From the NCBI GenBank assembly GCA_025174535.1, contig JALBUN010000049.1, positions 248,001 to 312,000 of the forward strand: 64,000 bases of DNA. The letters are read 5' to 3'. Source of the DNA: Cantharellus purpuraceus. Taxonomy: Eukaryota; Basidiomycota; Agaricomycetes; Cantharellales; Hydnaceae. Each line of letters begins with the position of its first letter. Position 1 is the first letter of the stretch. Under the pieces are notes generated by a model. It did no database searches. It saw nothing but the letters and a program-made list of their open reading frames with translations, and was not told the DNA's origin. Of the stretch, positions 1 to 10,703 are shown piece after piece. The translations under genes and the position numbers were made by a program.

Positions 1-36
1 ATGCCATCATAATCTACTAACATTACCTAATATCAG

Positions 37-404
37 CATGGTCATCATTTTTATCCACTGCAAACCCACAAATCTACATATGGCTGGGGTATGTATAACC
101 ATACCACAGGCCATTATTCTCCAGAGATGGCGCCTGTCCTCAGAGATACCCTCACCATTCCCCGACGGGGACATGTGGTAATTCGCTTCTTGGCCGATGC
201 CCCTGGCATGTGGCTCTTCCACTGCCATGTCCTGGTGCATCTGAGCACAGGGTGAGTCTTCTTTCTGGTTTCGCGTCCTACTTACTGAATGACACTTTTG
301 TTAGAATGGCGATGACTTTCAATGTGAGGCCGGATTTGGTCCCTGGATACGAAAAGCAGGCTGTTCTTGATGGATGCTCAAGGTCTGGGTCTCCATCTGG
401 TTAG
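37..404 (+). CDS. Multicopper oxidase (laccase-like), C-terminal fragment
   Basis: Only the last two exons are in the window: 37-251 and 305-404, joined across a 53-bp GT-AG intron, with a TAG stop at 402-404. The exon at 37 follows an intron acceptor (tatcag), so the 5' part lies outside. The reading shows HGHHFYPL, then HVVIRFLADAPGMWLFHCHV, then LVHLSTGM. These are the copper-binding HxH and HCHxxxH signatures of the third cupredoxin domain, which supply type 1, 2 and 3 copper ligands. Such enzymes oxidise phenols, melanin precursors or metal ions, using oxygen. The residue ten positions after the type 1 Cys is Met, whereas high-potential fungal laccases usually have Leu or Phe. The substrate cannot be told from this fragment; a ferroxidase or conidial-pigment type is possible. 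Confidence 0.88.
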
Positions 405-1993
405 CGATTCGAGAGGGAGCGAGCTAGGCTGGTTGTGACGGGTTTGTCGTGCAGATCATACTACATCTACCTACGTATTCAGTGTAAATGTACGTAGACT
501 TGCTCAACAGCTAGATCAGGATAGAAGGATACTCGGAGCTCCAATATGTTAACATGTGACTGATGGTCTGTTTCTAGTCAGTACATGCCAAATTCTGGCG
601 ACATAAAATAAGAACTTACAGTAAGACGCATGTATCGTTCATTAAAGGGTAAGTTGGCATCAGAATTCCTTGCATTCACAACATCTAACCCTATTTCTTT
701 CAAAAATGATTCGTCAATATTCCGCCCGAGACCCCGGTAAGGTCAGGCTGTATTCTAGCATGTACGGACTCCGAAAGCCATAGGTACAGTAGCGGGCGTC
801 TCCCGTGGTACACGCGGACCATGTTCACCAGTCATTCATGACCCGATGTCCTTGGCAGACGGGGTACCATCTGTTATCCTCGAGTCAATACCAGTGGTTC
901 CTCGCGGGTTTCCTATTGTTCGAAATCGCGGGTTCTTTTCATGATGGTAGTTGCAAGATCATCAATCCATGCTTCCTGCAAGTCGGCCGTGGTCAGTGTC
1001 GTTCAGCCTAGACTTCACCGGACTTGACATGTCTCTCGTGAAGGTTTGACGTTTGCAAAGCTCTATGGTCCTCTATGTCGAACTCTCCATTCAATCACTC
1101 AGGCGACTCGAGAATCTTGTATTAATGGTACAAATAGGGTTGCCTCCGCGCCCTACAGTAGGGAGGAACCCTTGAATGATCGGATCACGGCCAGTGCCTC
1201 TTCCATTTCAACTGCAGCTTCTAAAATAAGCCAGATTGAGACCATTGGATCATGACACTTCACCACCTTGGAGGTGTTTAGTTGTTGCGAGCAACTGCAT
1301 CAACAGAATTGAAGCGAAGGCGCACTGGCACTGGCCACCTCTGGTCCTTGTTGATATCATGCCCCGGCTGGACTCGGACAGGAAGACTTGCCGTTGTGCC
1401 TCGGTAGGGTGAAGGCACTGCAAATGCAGAAGCACAGTGAGGAATTGAGGTTTGCAGGAATTAGTTGCTGGTCTTCACCGCTAATCTCGCACCTGGCGCA
1501 GTCACGCGCACGGCCCATCCTGATTTCCCTGACTGATTCTCCACGGCAATAAGATTGCATCACAGTGCGCCTCCAACATCTAGGTCTGTGCCGCGTCGAA
1601 GTCTTGGGACCCATGGCAGTGCTTAATCAAGTGACAAATTTGATATACCCAATGTTATTGTTTCGAAGAAGATTGGTCCAGAAATTACATTTGTGAGGTG
1701 GATCCGATGTTCCTGGAAGAAGCAAAGGTTGGAATAAGTATATCATTGTTCCTTAGGACGTTATCTCTCGCATGGTTGACATGCATGGGATAGTACCGCC
1801 GACAGAACCATCATTATTGAGGGCATGCATACTTAGTTAGCATCTGGTTACCGCATTGGTTTGAGCGTAGAACAGCATGTGACACGGCCTGGGCCGGCCA
1901 AATACTGAAGAACACTAGAACCGCGCAAGGCGCTCGCTAGCTTGAACTTGACCACGATCTACGTTACTGCATTGCTCGCTGCCCGCGTTGTTG
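405..1993. other. Intergenic region, no gene supported
   Basis: This 1.6-kb stretch separates the multicopper oxidase from the TBC gene. The short open frames on both strands (for example 1357-1614 on the minus strand) show no family motif and no splice-consistent extension. The last few hundred bases are expected to hold the TBC promoter. I see no RNA gene or repeat here. Confidence 0.6.
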
Positions 1994-4286
1994 ATGGCAA
2001 CGTCAGAGCTCCTAGTTATACCGACCACTTCACTTTCTCCACACGCCTCTGCTTCGACCAGCTCACACACACAGAGCTCAGGAAGCTTCCGCAGCTCGAG
2101 TGAGGACACTGCAGTTACCATATTCTCAATGTATACCGAGGCGCGCGAAAACTGGGCTGCAAACACAAAGGTACTCGCCTTGAACGAGATCGACTCAGTC
2201 GCGCACTCCGGCAGACGAAGCATCGATCCCAATCCAGCGTCTCCGGCCTGGCGCGGGATACCAGACGGTAACTGGACACATTCTGCAAACGGCAATTGTA
2301 CAAAGGGCAGCAAGCCGCCCCCCGCTGTTCAGAACGGCCTTGTGATCCTTCCAGCTGTCGATCACAGACAATCCATCTCCACATCCTCTTGCCGGACTTC
2401 TGATGACTCTAGCTCTTTACCCTACACTCGTGATTCCATGCCTTCACAGGATGTCCCTCCCCCGTCTTCGCATAACCCGCCTCGCCCACCTTCTCGCCCA
2501 CCCTTACGTCCACCTTCTCGTCCATCTTCTCGTCCGCCTTCACGTCCATCTTCTCGTCCATCTTCTCGTCCACCTTCTCGTCCACCTTCTCGTCCACCTT
2601 CTCGTCCGCCTTCTCGCTCTCCGTCACAACATTTCCATCACCGAGACTCTCCTCCAAGCGCGCCGACACCATTGTTGTCCCCGCGGGCAGGTCCATCCGG
2701 TCCAAGTCCCGAACCATCAATTTACACGCAGCGATCTGAAGGTGAAGACCCGGACTCTTTCCACGTACGCGCTACGTACGCACAGCTAGACGCCGAGGGT
2801 GTGCGCGGGGATGGGTACGAAGAGGGTGTAGAGCTTACACGCGCCAAGCAGGGTGGTACAACCTATCTCACCTCGCAACCTCATGACCGAGGTCGAGATA
2901 GCGATCTCAAACCCGAAGAGTTGGCTGTTTTGGCTAGTGTTGATCGGTTCGTTACCGGCTCCTTGTGCGAGCATGATTTACCAATTTGTCGTTAGATATG
3001 GTTTTATCGTCGCACCATCAGCAAGTAGCGACCGCCTTCTTCTGTTGCCATTGTCCACACTCTCTAAACCATTATCTCCCGTCCCGTCATCATCGCCTTC
3101 CTCCTCATCCGCAGTACCTCCACCGCTTCCGAACCTTCCACCGACAGAGCTCTCAGACGCTGCACGTGAGAAGGAACACAGCCGCGTCGCCAAATGGGGC
3201 CGTATGCTCAAGTCGGAGTCGATGAATGGAAGTGGTAATGTGCTAGCGTGGCGTGTTGTGACACGCAAAGAGCGCAAGCTCCGAGAGCGTGTGTACAAAG
3301 GCATTCCGGATGCCTGGCGGGCCGCTGCATGGGGTCTACTTATCGAACGTTTCACCGGTGCAACGCGCGCATCTCAAGAGATCTTCGCTCGGAATTATAG
3401 AGTGGGTGTCCTATGACATGATCTACGAGAGTGGTGTTTGACACACTCACAGGAGGCGCTAGAAAAAGCATCGGGTTTCGACATTCAGATTGATCTGGAC
3501 GTCCCGCGGACTATATCTGGGCATGTGATGTTTCGAACACGTTATGGCCTCGGCCAGCGCTCGCTGTTTCATGTTTTGCACGCGTTTTCGCTGCTTTGCC
3601 CCGATTGTGGGTACGTGCAGGGTATGGGGCCGATCGCCGCGACGCTTTTGTGCTACTATGAGCCAGAGAAGGTATATGCTGTGTTGGTGCACATCCATAA
3701 TGCGTATGCGATGCACACGATCTTCAGCCCAGGATTTCCTGGACTTCTCGAGTCCATTTACGTACAGGAACGCGTAATGGAGCGGATGCTGCCTGATGTG
3801 TACGCCTCGTTTGTGAGTACCTGGTGCATTGTGCGGGTATGTTGTTACTCAAACATGCACACAGAAAAAACATATGATCTCATCGACATCGTACACGACA
3901 AAGTGGTACATCACCCTTTTTGCCAATACGATCCCATTCCAGACGCAGCTGCGGTTATGGGATGCATTCTTTCTCGAGGGACGCGACTTGATGGTCATTG
4001 TCGCCATCGCTATCATCTGGGTTTTCAAGAGTAAGATTTTCATCTACTCTTATTGTGGTTCCGTGACCAACCAGTTGCAACAGGCGAGCTCACAGCAGCA
4101 GCTGCGAACTTGGAGACGATCCTTTCGATCCTGTCGTCTTTCTTCGTCCCACAATCGGAGGACGCGCTTTTGAAGTGGATTGAACGCGCGCTTGGGGATA
4201 AGAAGCTTCGCGCGGACATGGAGAGGTGGCGACGCGAATGGCACGAGCTCGTTGCACAGGGGAAAGAGCGTGATGTATTATTATAG
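1994..4286 (+). CDS. TBC domain Rab GTPase-activating protein
   Basis: Five exons (1994-2946, 2996-3401, 3453-3812, 3865-4030, 4075-4286) join to 698 codons plus stop. The start is the first ATG, at 1994. The N-terminal third is disordered and rich in Ser and Pro, with an RPPS repeat array. The TBC domain covers about residues 400-650. It has the arginine finger in [11 protein letters not shown], the IDLDVPR form of IxxDxxR, the glutamine finger in YVQGMG, and the later LRLWDAFF motif. All catalytic residues are present, so it should be an active GAP that speeds GTP hydrolysis on a Rab in membrane traffic. The Rab partner cannot be read from sequence. The exon 1/2 junction restores the DRYGF motif that normally precedes the domain. 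Confidence 0.93.
2483..2626 (+). repeat. 12-bp coding minisatellite (RPPS/RPSS), 12 units
   Basis: Twelve in-frame 12-bp units encode RPPS or variants (RPPL, RPSS, RSPS) inside exon 1 of the TBC gene. The unit length is a multiple of three, so changes in copy number keep the frame. The encoded stretch is basic and proline-rich, the type of linker bound by SH3 or WW domains. Confidence 0.9.
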
Positions 4287-4880
4287 CATCTCCCGTTCGT
4301 ACTCCCTCCTGTGCTTTATTTTGTTTGCCTGCAGCCTCCATTTCCAACGGGGCTTCCATCCCTCCCTCAGGATTTTCAATCGCTTGCATTACTCACACAC
4401 ACACTCCCTTTATTCTGTGTTATTCAGTATAGTGCGCTAATTATTTGCTATCGCAAGATTCACTCGTTGATGTGAACCCTCTGACTTTACACGTTCCTTT
4501 TTTTAATTTTTCTTCCCGCTCTTGTCTGCACTGAAAGCATGCATCTGATTAGATTGGCCAATGCCAAGTCGTTTCACGCTAGCTGTATCTTACCACTACC
4601 CAGATAGATGATATCCCTTACATGCACTCTTTCCGCTTCGCCTAAAGGGTCTGGTGTTGAGTGCATTACAGTAAGTTATCTCTGCTCGGGTATGGGCGCT
4701 TGCATTGCGTCACCCCGTTCAAAGACGCATTAAAGAAGAGATGTTTTCACGATGCATATTGAGTATCCAGTGATGAACAATTGATACTGGCCATCCCGCG
4801 ACGAGTGACGCCGCGGAATCTCCATGCATTGACTTGTATTTGACTTCTGAGATAGCATGCCGTGAACAACCTCAGAACCT
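4287..4880. other. Convergent 3' intergenic region
   Basis: The TBC gene and the quinone oxidoreductase gene converge here, so the region should contain both 3' untranslated regions. It is T-rich just after the TBC stop. No gene or repeat is seen. Confidence 0.6.
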
Positions 4881-6392
4881 TCACGCCACCTTCACAATCA
4901 GCTTCCCAGAGGTAGCATGGCTGACGATATCCAGATGCGTTTGCCGGATTCCCTCGAGCGTGAAGGGGTACTCTTTGAATATCTTGATGTTCAGCTTGCC
5001 TAGCGATATGAGATCCCACAACTCGGTGGTGTATTTGTGACTTTCTTCGGGCGTTTCCATGTAGTTATATACTCTAGAGTAAAAGCATGGTAAGAATGCG
5101 GTGAGTGAAGGGAAAGAGGAGGCTGGGGCAAGACGTACACCGGCCGGCAAACTTTGATATTCTTCTCGCCCAGCTTGAGGGCTGGAGACACGTCAGAAAT
5201 GTGTATCAATGAGTAGGTAAACATTGATGTTGGCGTACGAGGGAAAGGTGGGACAGCCCCCGACGCATTTCCAACCGAGACGATGGTCCCTTTCCTGCGG
5301 ATGATCTTGAAGTTGGCTTCCCATCTGGACCCAAATCCGGCGTTGTTCAGATGTCGAGAATATAAAAAAATTTGACAAGAAAACACTCACGTGTCCTTGC
5401 CCACGCCGTCAAAGATAGCATGCACGCCCTGTCCGCCCGTAATCTCGAGCACTCGTTCGACAGTGTTCTCTTTCGTGTAAACGATCATTTCCGTTGCGCC
5501 ATTCTCTTTTGCAATTTTCGCCTTTTCTTCGCTGGATGTTGTGCCGATGACCTTTGCTCCTCGTGCTGACGCGAGTTGTGTGAACAAGAGGCCTGTACAC
5601 CTATGAATTAGTCTCGCGCCATCGAGATACAATCACGGCTAGACGGACCTAGCCCACCAGCTGCAGTATGTACCAGGATCCATTCCCCAGCTTGTGGTGC
5701 ATAAGCTTCAGTAAGGAAGGTCACGGCGGTGAGGCCTTGACTAAGTGACGCAGCAGCTGTGCGGGTAGAAATTGCGGGAGGTAGCGGGGAAACCAATGCA
5801 TAGGGTGCGGCGACATATTCTGCATCAGCACCGCGCTTGCGCTGTCAATGAGGGAAGTCAGACGTATTTCGTTCCACTAGACCAGTGCTGGCGTACAACA
5901 GCGACCTGAGTTGCCAAGACAAGGTTAGATCGCGTGTTTTGGGGTCAGGACTGCAGGCAAAATGTACTTTGGTACCAATCTTGTAGCCGCTCATTTTGTA
6001 CCATTTGTCCTCGAGCACTTTCGGATCGGTGGGTAACTGGACAACCTCTCCAGCAGCCTCATTTCCAAGAATCATTGGCCATGTCGAGTTGGGGTAAAGA
6101 CCGATCCGTTGATACGTATCTATGAAATTCACGCCTGTCTGCTCAACAATATTACAATACATCTGATGCTTCAATTGGCGTGGAAAGTTGTTCTCACATA
6201 TTCAACTTTGATCAGGAGCTCAGAGGGCGATGGTTTGGGAGTGGGAAGTGTCGACTCTTCGATGACGGAGGCATCGCCGTGCTTTGCTACCGTGAATGCA
6301 CGCATCGTCGGTGGGATTGCGACAGTAGCCATAGCTCTGCGAGATTGGCTCAAAGGCGGACGGAGGTGGTTGAGAAGAAGTGAGAGTCGCAT
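4881..6392 (-). CDS. ZTA1: NADPH:quinone oxidoreductase (zeta-crystallin type)
   Basis: Eight exons, read from high to low: 6392-6198, 6138-5968, 5905-5897, 5841-5649, 5592-5391, 5324-5239, 5181-5139, 5073-4881. They sum to 1092 nt, giving 363 aa. The medium-chain dehydrogenase/reductase fold is clear: GVNFIDTYQRIGLYP in the catalytic domain, AAGGLGLLFTQLA as the dinucleotide-binding glycine motif, and VGNASGAVPPFPPLKLGEKN near the C-terminus. No zinc-binding residues are seen, as expected for this family, which reduces quinones one electron at a time with NADPH. The first 20-28 residues are basic with few acidic residues, so mitochondrial import is possible; a second Met (MATVA) could be a cytosolic start. 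Exon 3 is only 9 nt. Confidence 0.92.
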
Positions 6393-6810
6393 TCAATGGC
6401 TGATTGTTGAGCCGGATATTATGGGTATGGATACGTGGGTACCCGATGAGAAGTCGCCGATACTGCAGCCTCTGTGTGAGCATGTCTCTTTGAGTGGGGT
6501 CAGCTGCATGTCGTGGGCATCTTCTCAACCAGTACTTGCAGAGATGGAGCACATTGCCTTACAAGAACTCGCTGGCTCACAATATCATTGTGACCTCGTT
6601 GGTAAGCTCGTTTCATCCTCAATAATGTTCAACGTTCAACGTTCATCGTCACAAATGTGCGTGGGAACGGCGGTTAGTGTATATACTAGTGCGTCTATCT
6701 CACCTTTGTTGGACCTGATTCCTCGCCGCATATTGGATCCGTGAAACGTTCGTGTTCATGTCAGTTCAAGGATAGCCATCTCGGCCCATGGACCGTCGGG
6801 CAAAGCACTT
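6393..6810. other. Upstream region of the quinone oxidoreductase gene
   Basis: This stretch precedes the minus-strand oxidoreductase and should contain its promoter. A 211-codon plus-strand frame across it is mostly the antisense shadow of exons 1 and 2 and has no family motif. A short tandem of GTTCAAC occurs near 6630. Confidence 0.5.
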
Positions 6811-6915
6811 TTGGCCTTTTCTGTTACCACGGCTACTGATATTTTTGAACAATGACACGATATGAGTCATCAGTTTAACATAGTTTGGTCAGCGGAGTCT
6901 GAACAAGGAATGGGG

Positions 6916-7025
6916 TTCGTGGACTCGTTCTCACGAACTACTACCACGAATCCCAGGTATGTAACGATAGTTATATGGATTTGTGGACTCGTTCTCACAA
7001 ACTATTGCCACGAATCCCAGAATCC
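6916..7025. repeat. Tandem pair of short hairpin units
   Basis: Two copies of a unit of about 40 bp, starting near 6919 and 6984, share gtggactcgttctcac and ccacgaatcccag. Each unit folds on itself (ttcgtg opposite cacgaa in the first). The pair lies in the part of repeat copy 1 that copy 2 lacks. Confidence 0.65.
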
Positions 7026-7219
7026 ATGCGGATTACTATATATCTTCCACTGCGTTCAATGGATGGAGTGGTGTTCATATGCATCCCTTGTCCGAAGACT
7101 ACACACAGGGTATAGCTGGCAGGCAATCGTCCCTAGGAGACAGCGCTTCGTTTCTCGCCTTCCAAGGGCTGTTTGTGCCAGTGACCGTGTTCCGCATGCA
7201 CGACATGGAAACAGAGATT

Positions 7220-7278
7220 GAGAAGTGCTACACTTGCGGAGTTACGATTATAGTACCTCCGCAAGTGTAGCACTTCTC
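7220..7278. repeat. Perfect 22-bp inverted repeat (hairpin), copy 1
   Basis: Arms 7220-7241 and 7257-7278 are perfect reverse complements separated by 15 bp. The arm core is agtgctacacttgcgga. The same hairpin occurs in the second repeat copy at 18231-18289. Confidence 0.92.
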
Positions 7279-7882
7279 CTTCACTGTTTTCACGTCATAT
7301 ATGTGCATATGGCTGGAGATCTTCATATTAGGTGAACCACTCCTGGCCAAAACTGAGCCAGACACTGACTAGTAGCGGCAACAACCCGCATCCATTCCGT
7401 GAGTATCTCTGCATATATTTTAGTCAAAGAAACGTGCCATAGAATAGGTGACCTGGAATGCGAACATGAACATTGTCTCTGTCGGTCTGTAGGCGAGTAG
7501 AGGCGTCTCGAATATCGAAGGCACACTCAGTCAGGGACCTGAACATAGAATCATTCTCCTTTCACCTCTAACAATGGTCTCATGAAACTACTTCACGAGT
7601 CGGCCGTTGGAGCCCGTCTATCAAGTTCAATTTGAGTTGTGACTTACGACATCTAGTAAAGAAAGAAAGCAGATGGGCGATCTGGAAATAGCCAACCGAG
7701 AGAAATATTGGACTTTAGCACTGTCCATGGCTGAATTTTAACCTATCTGATAATTACTTTGATACTTTGGACCATGACATTAATATTGTGAGATGTGATA
7801 GTGACTGGGGTTTTAAGCTCACTATACAATCCGGTGGGGTTATCTAGTCAAGACAGCTAGACTCATCCAATTGTTGACACAT

Positions 7883-8422
7883 TGTTATGACTATATTCAT
7901 TAACGACCAGATCCCTGTCCGATCCACTCAGATCCCCATGCATATGAAATCTATACTCCATTTGGAAACCGCCACGTCTCCATCTACCTGTCCGATTGTC
8001 ACCGCTGATTCCGCCCATCTGTCTCCAGTTCCGATTGATGCATCAGCATCACCATAGGAACCTGGACATCCGTCCCCATCGGACTCGGACATACTCATGT
8101 AAGGCCATCGGCCTTGGAGACCCATCACCGGAGTAATTATTATTAGATTTCAAATATGTATTTAAGTTGCCCGACTGGGGACTTCATTCCCCAGTTTGAA
8201 TATCGAATCATGCCTAGCTCCTAAGTCTGATCCTAACTCTTTAAGTTGTACTCTGTCTCCAAAGTCTCGGACACCGGTATTAGTGAGGGCGCAGCACATA
8301 AGCTGAAGCCAAGTCCGTTCCGACCCCCACAACGTACTCCAACCCCGACCCAACCTCCAACCCTAACTCTGACCCGACCTCCGATCCAATCTCCGACCCC
8401 CAATCGGACCTAGTGCGTAACA
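7883..8422 (+). mobile_element. Solo LTR-like element of the 0.52-kb family, copy A
   Basis: This 540-bp element starts TGTTATGAC and ends GCGTAACA, with short inverted TGTTA/TAACA ends. Two more copies lie in reverse orientation at 15513-16026 and 16233-16759. Inside are a TATA-like tatttaag and an 8-bp inverted repeat (actgggga at 8174-8181, tccccagt at 8188-8195). TG...CA ends plus a 5-bp target duplication at copy C point to a solo LTR rather than a DNA transposon. Copy A has no clean target duplication, and its two flanks match sites about 190 bp apart near the phospholipase gene. Confidence 0.75.
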
Positions 8423-8457
8423 ACTTGCTACACTGCATAGCTCTTTCCAGAACCCCA
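8423..8457 (-). pseudogene. Short fragment of the phospholipase C-like gene
   Basis: About 33 bp (acttgctacactgcatagct and onward) match 30 of 33 bases of the last exon of the phospholipase-like gene near 19173-19205. It sits directly at the right end of LTR copy A, next to the duplicated segment whose other copy also adjoins that gene. It is too short to be functional. Confidence 0.55.
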
Positions 8458-10703
8458 CACAACTGAAGTTATATACTCAAAAGCCTTCCCTTCATGTCAC
8501 AATATCATCAGGTTTCGGTTTTGGTGAACCCATTATGTTGTTAGGAATATAACCTTGGCAAATCCCCATGCTAATTCCAAGGTGGAAGTTCATCAGAAAT
8601 TGGCCCATGCAGTATTACCACACAGCTGTGCAAGGCCTCTCTCTGGATCTACAAGTGGAGGAGTGAAAAGGACAAGTGCAACTTCTGATTGACAATATAT
8701 GTTGGAAGTTAGATTTGCAAGGGTTAGAAGTATAAAGGCAAAGTGAAGGTGCCAAGCCAAGTTGATTATCCAAACTAGAGTCTAGGGTACAAAATCTTTA
8801 AGTACTTATACATAAATTCCACTATGAAAGATTGCATGGATATAGGAATAGAAGCAGTCTGGATTAGGATGCAGGATGGTGTTATGCACTGGGTCTGTTG
8901 GGGGGCCAGATCTTCAGGGGTCAGAGGTGGGGTTGGTGTTTTGGAACCTGCAAAATTATGGTGTTAGGGCAAACTCTAAATCACCACAGTTCTGTGAATG
9001 AACAGCTAAGAAGAATATCAAACTCTGCTGCAGCACAACTCCAGAAATGATTTAATGTTTGTACTTTGGTTACAATTCCTTGTATTGGTCAATGCAGACT
9101 AAACACAGAAAATTAATATGTTTCTTAGCAGCAAGAAATGAATAAGACTTCCAGAGTCTAGAGTTCATGGATGCTTAGGGGTCCAGATATTCCAAAATAA
9201 GGGGAATACACTTAGAGGCTAAAGGAAGTAGGTGGATGAATCCAACCATCCAACCAGTGACACTCTGAAGCAGGTAACAGCAATGTGTGAAGTAGTCTAG
9301 CAACTGCTTCACATGCGTTCAAGCTTCTAATGCTCTGCTAAGGCAGTACACACTAGTTACTTAAACAAGAGCACTAATGGCAGGACTATTGACAGACAAT
9401 CTCACCCTGTAGATTTGTAGTCATGTGAGGCAGATACTACACTCATGCCCAAAGCAGGAATATCACTACTTTGAGTGCAATCAAGTACAGTTACACAACT
9501 GTAAAAGATCCTTGAACTGGTAATCAACAGTTACTGAGATAGAGGATGACACTGTATATCACTCTCACACTGGTGTGCAGAAGATGGGTAGAAGTGGTAG
9601 AACATGTTATTATTTCAGAGGCAAAATGGCCTCCTTATATATTGTATTTAAAGGGGATGACTAATGCTTCTGGAATATTCTACCTATTAATAGATGGAAA
9701 CTACTGGAAGGTAGTGGAAGGTGGAAGAAAGGGGTGGAATATTCCAAGCCAATCACAGGTTCTGATCACTGCAGTAACACTGATCAGGAGCTGAATAATG
9801 GTTCTGGAATGTTCTATCTAATAATAGAAGGAAACAGCTGGAATGTTATGGAAAGGGGTAGAATATTCCAAGGCAATCACCTGATCTGATCACCCATCAC
9901 CTGCTCTGATCCCTGAACTAGGCACTGATCAGGCAAAAAGAAGGGTATCCACCCTGTTTTCTGCACTGGTTTGCACAGCCATGGATAGCCACATATCAGA
10001 TCATAATCTCCATGGAAAATTGTGTCCTGAGAGGCTGTGGTTGTCAAGTTATAGATTATTTATTGATCAGAGACATCTGAGCTTGAATTCAGGCCAAATG
10101 CCTGGTCCAGAGGTGGAGTGCTGACTGTGGGAAGGCTTGTGGGTGCCTATGGGTCCACAACTGTAGCACAGCAGAAATAAATGATTCTGGGCCGAGTTCT
10201 GCATGGAATATTCCTGAAAAAATATGGAAAAATAGAGAATATTTGAATAAGTCCATTCCAGGTACAAGCATCAAATATATGCTGATATTTAGGAATGGAA
10301 ATGTGAAGTATAGCACATTGGTGCTGCATAAATAGGATTTGATAGGGAAAAGGTGGTTCCTATACAGAGTTAGTGAAGATGATGAAATGGAAGGAGGTTC
10401 TGGAGGGTTGGTGGACTGCTGAGTTGCGTTGGCTGTGGAAGTTCATGGCCCCCTTGGACAAGGATTCAGACATGGGGATGAGAAAGATTGGGTGTTGGAG
10501 TGATGATGAGTTGGAGATGGCGTCAGAGACAGAGCCTGAGGTAGACAAGGGGAAGGGAAAAAGGAAATGCAATGTATAACTTAAAAAATGAAAATGATTT
10601 GATTGTAATATTTCGGAACGGAGAAAAAATGGGGTGGAGTGAGATTTTTTGTGACTTGTAATAAAATGATGATGTGAAATAGAATTAGCGTCAGTAATGG
10701 AAT
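8458..10703. other. AT-rich non-coding part of the gypsy element, probable 3' LTR/UTR
   Basis: No gene is supported. The stretch lies downstream of the minus-strand gypsy pol. A tgttaggaat at 8539 could be the outer end of its LTR, but I could not find the matching inner end. Around 9640-9890 a unit of about 130 bp is imperfectly duplicated, with both copies containing ggaatattcta/ggaatgttcta and ccaag(c/g)caatcac. Short open frames at 10067-10572 show no motif. Confidence 0.45.

Larger units (their letters stand above)
6811..7882. repeat. Diverged repeated segment, copy 1
   Basis: This segment matches 18021-18985 over most of its length, in the same orientation, with roughly 85-90 % identity by eye. 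Shared landmarks are the text around ggagtggtgttcatatgca, the long hairpin at 7220-7278, and agtaaagaaagaaagcag. About 230 bp at 6850-7060 are absent from the other copy. It is interrupted on the right by the LTR-like element at 7883. No coding potential is kept between the copies, so it is probably an old mobile or duplicated element. Confidence 0.75.

Noticed and set aside
1988..1993. Start of the TBC gene at 1988
   Set aside because: The triplets there are TTG; the first ATG is at 1994.
7878..8427. 5-bp target duplication for LTR copy A
   Set aside because: Flanks are cacat and acttg. Comparison with the 18.9-19.2 kb region indicates a deletion at this point, so a clean duplication is not expected.
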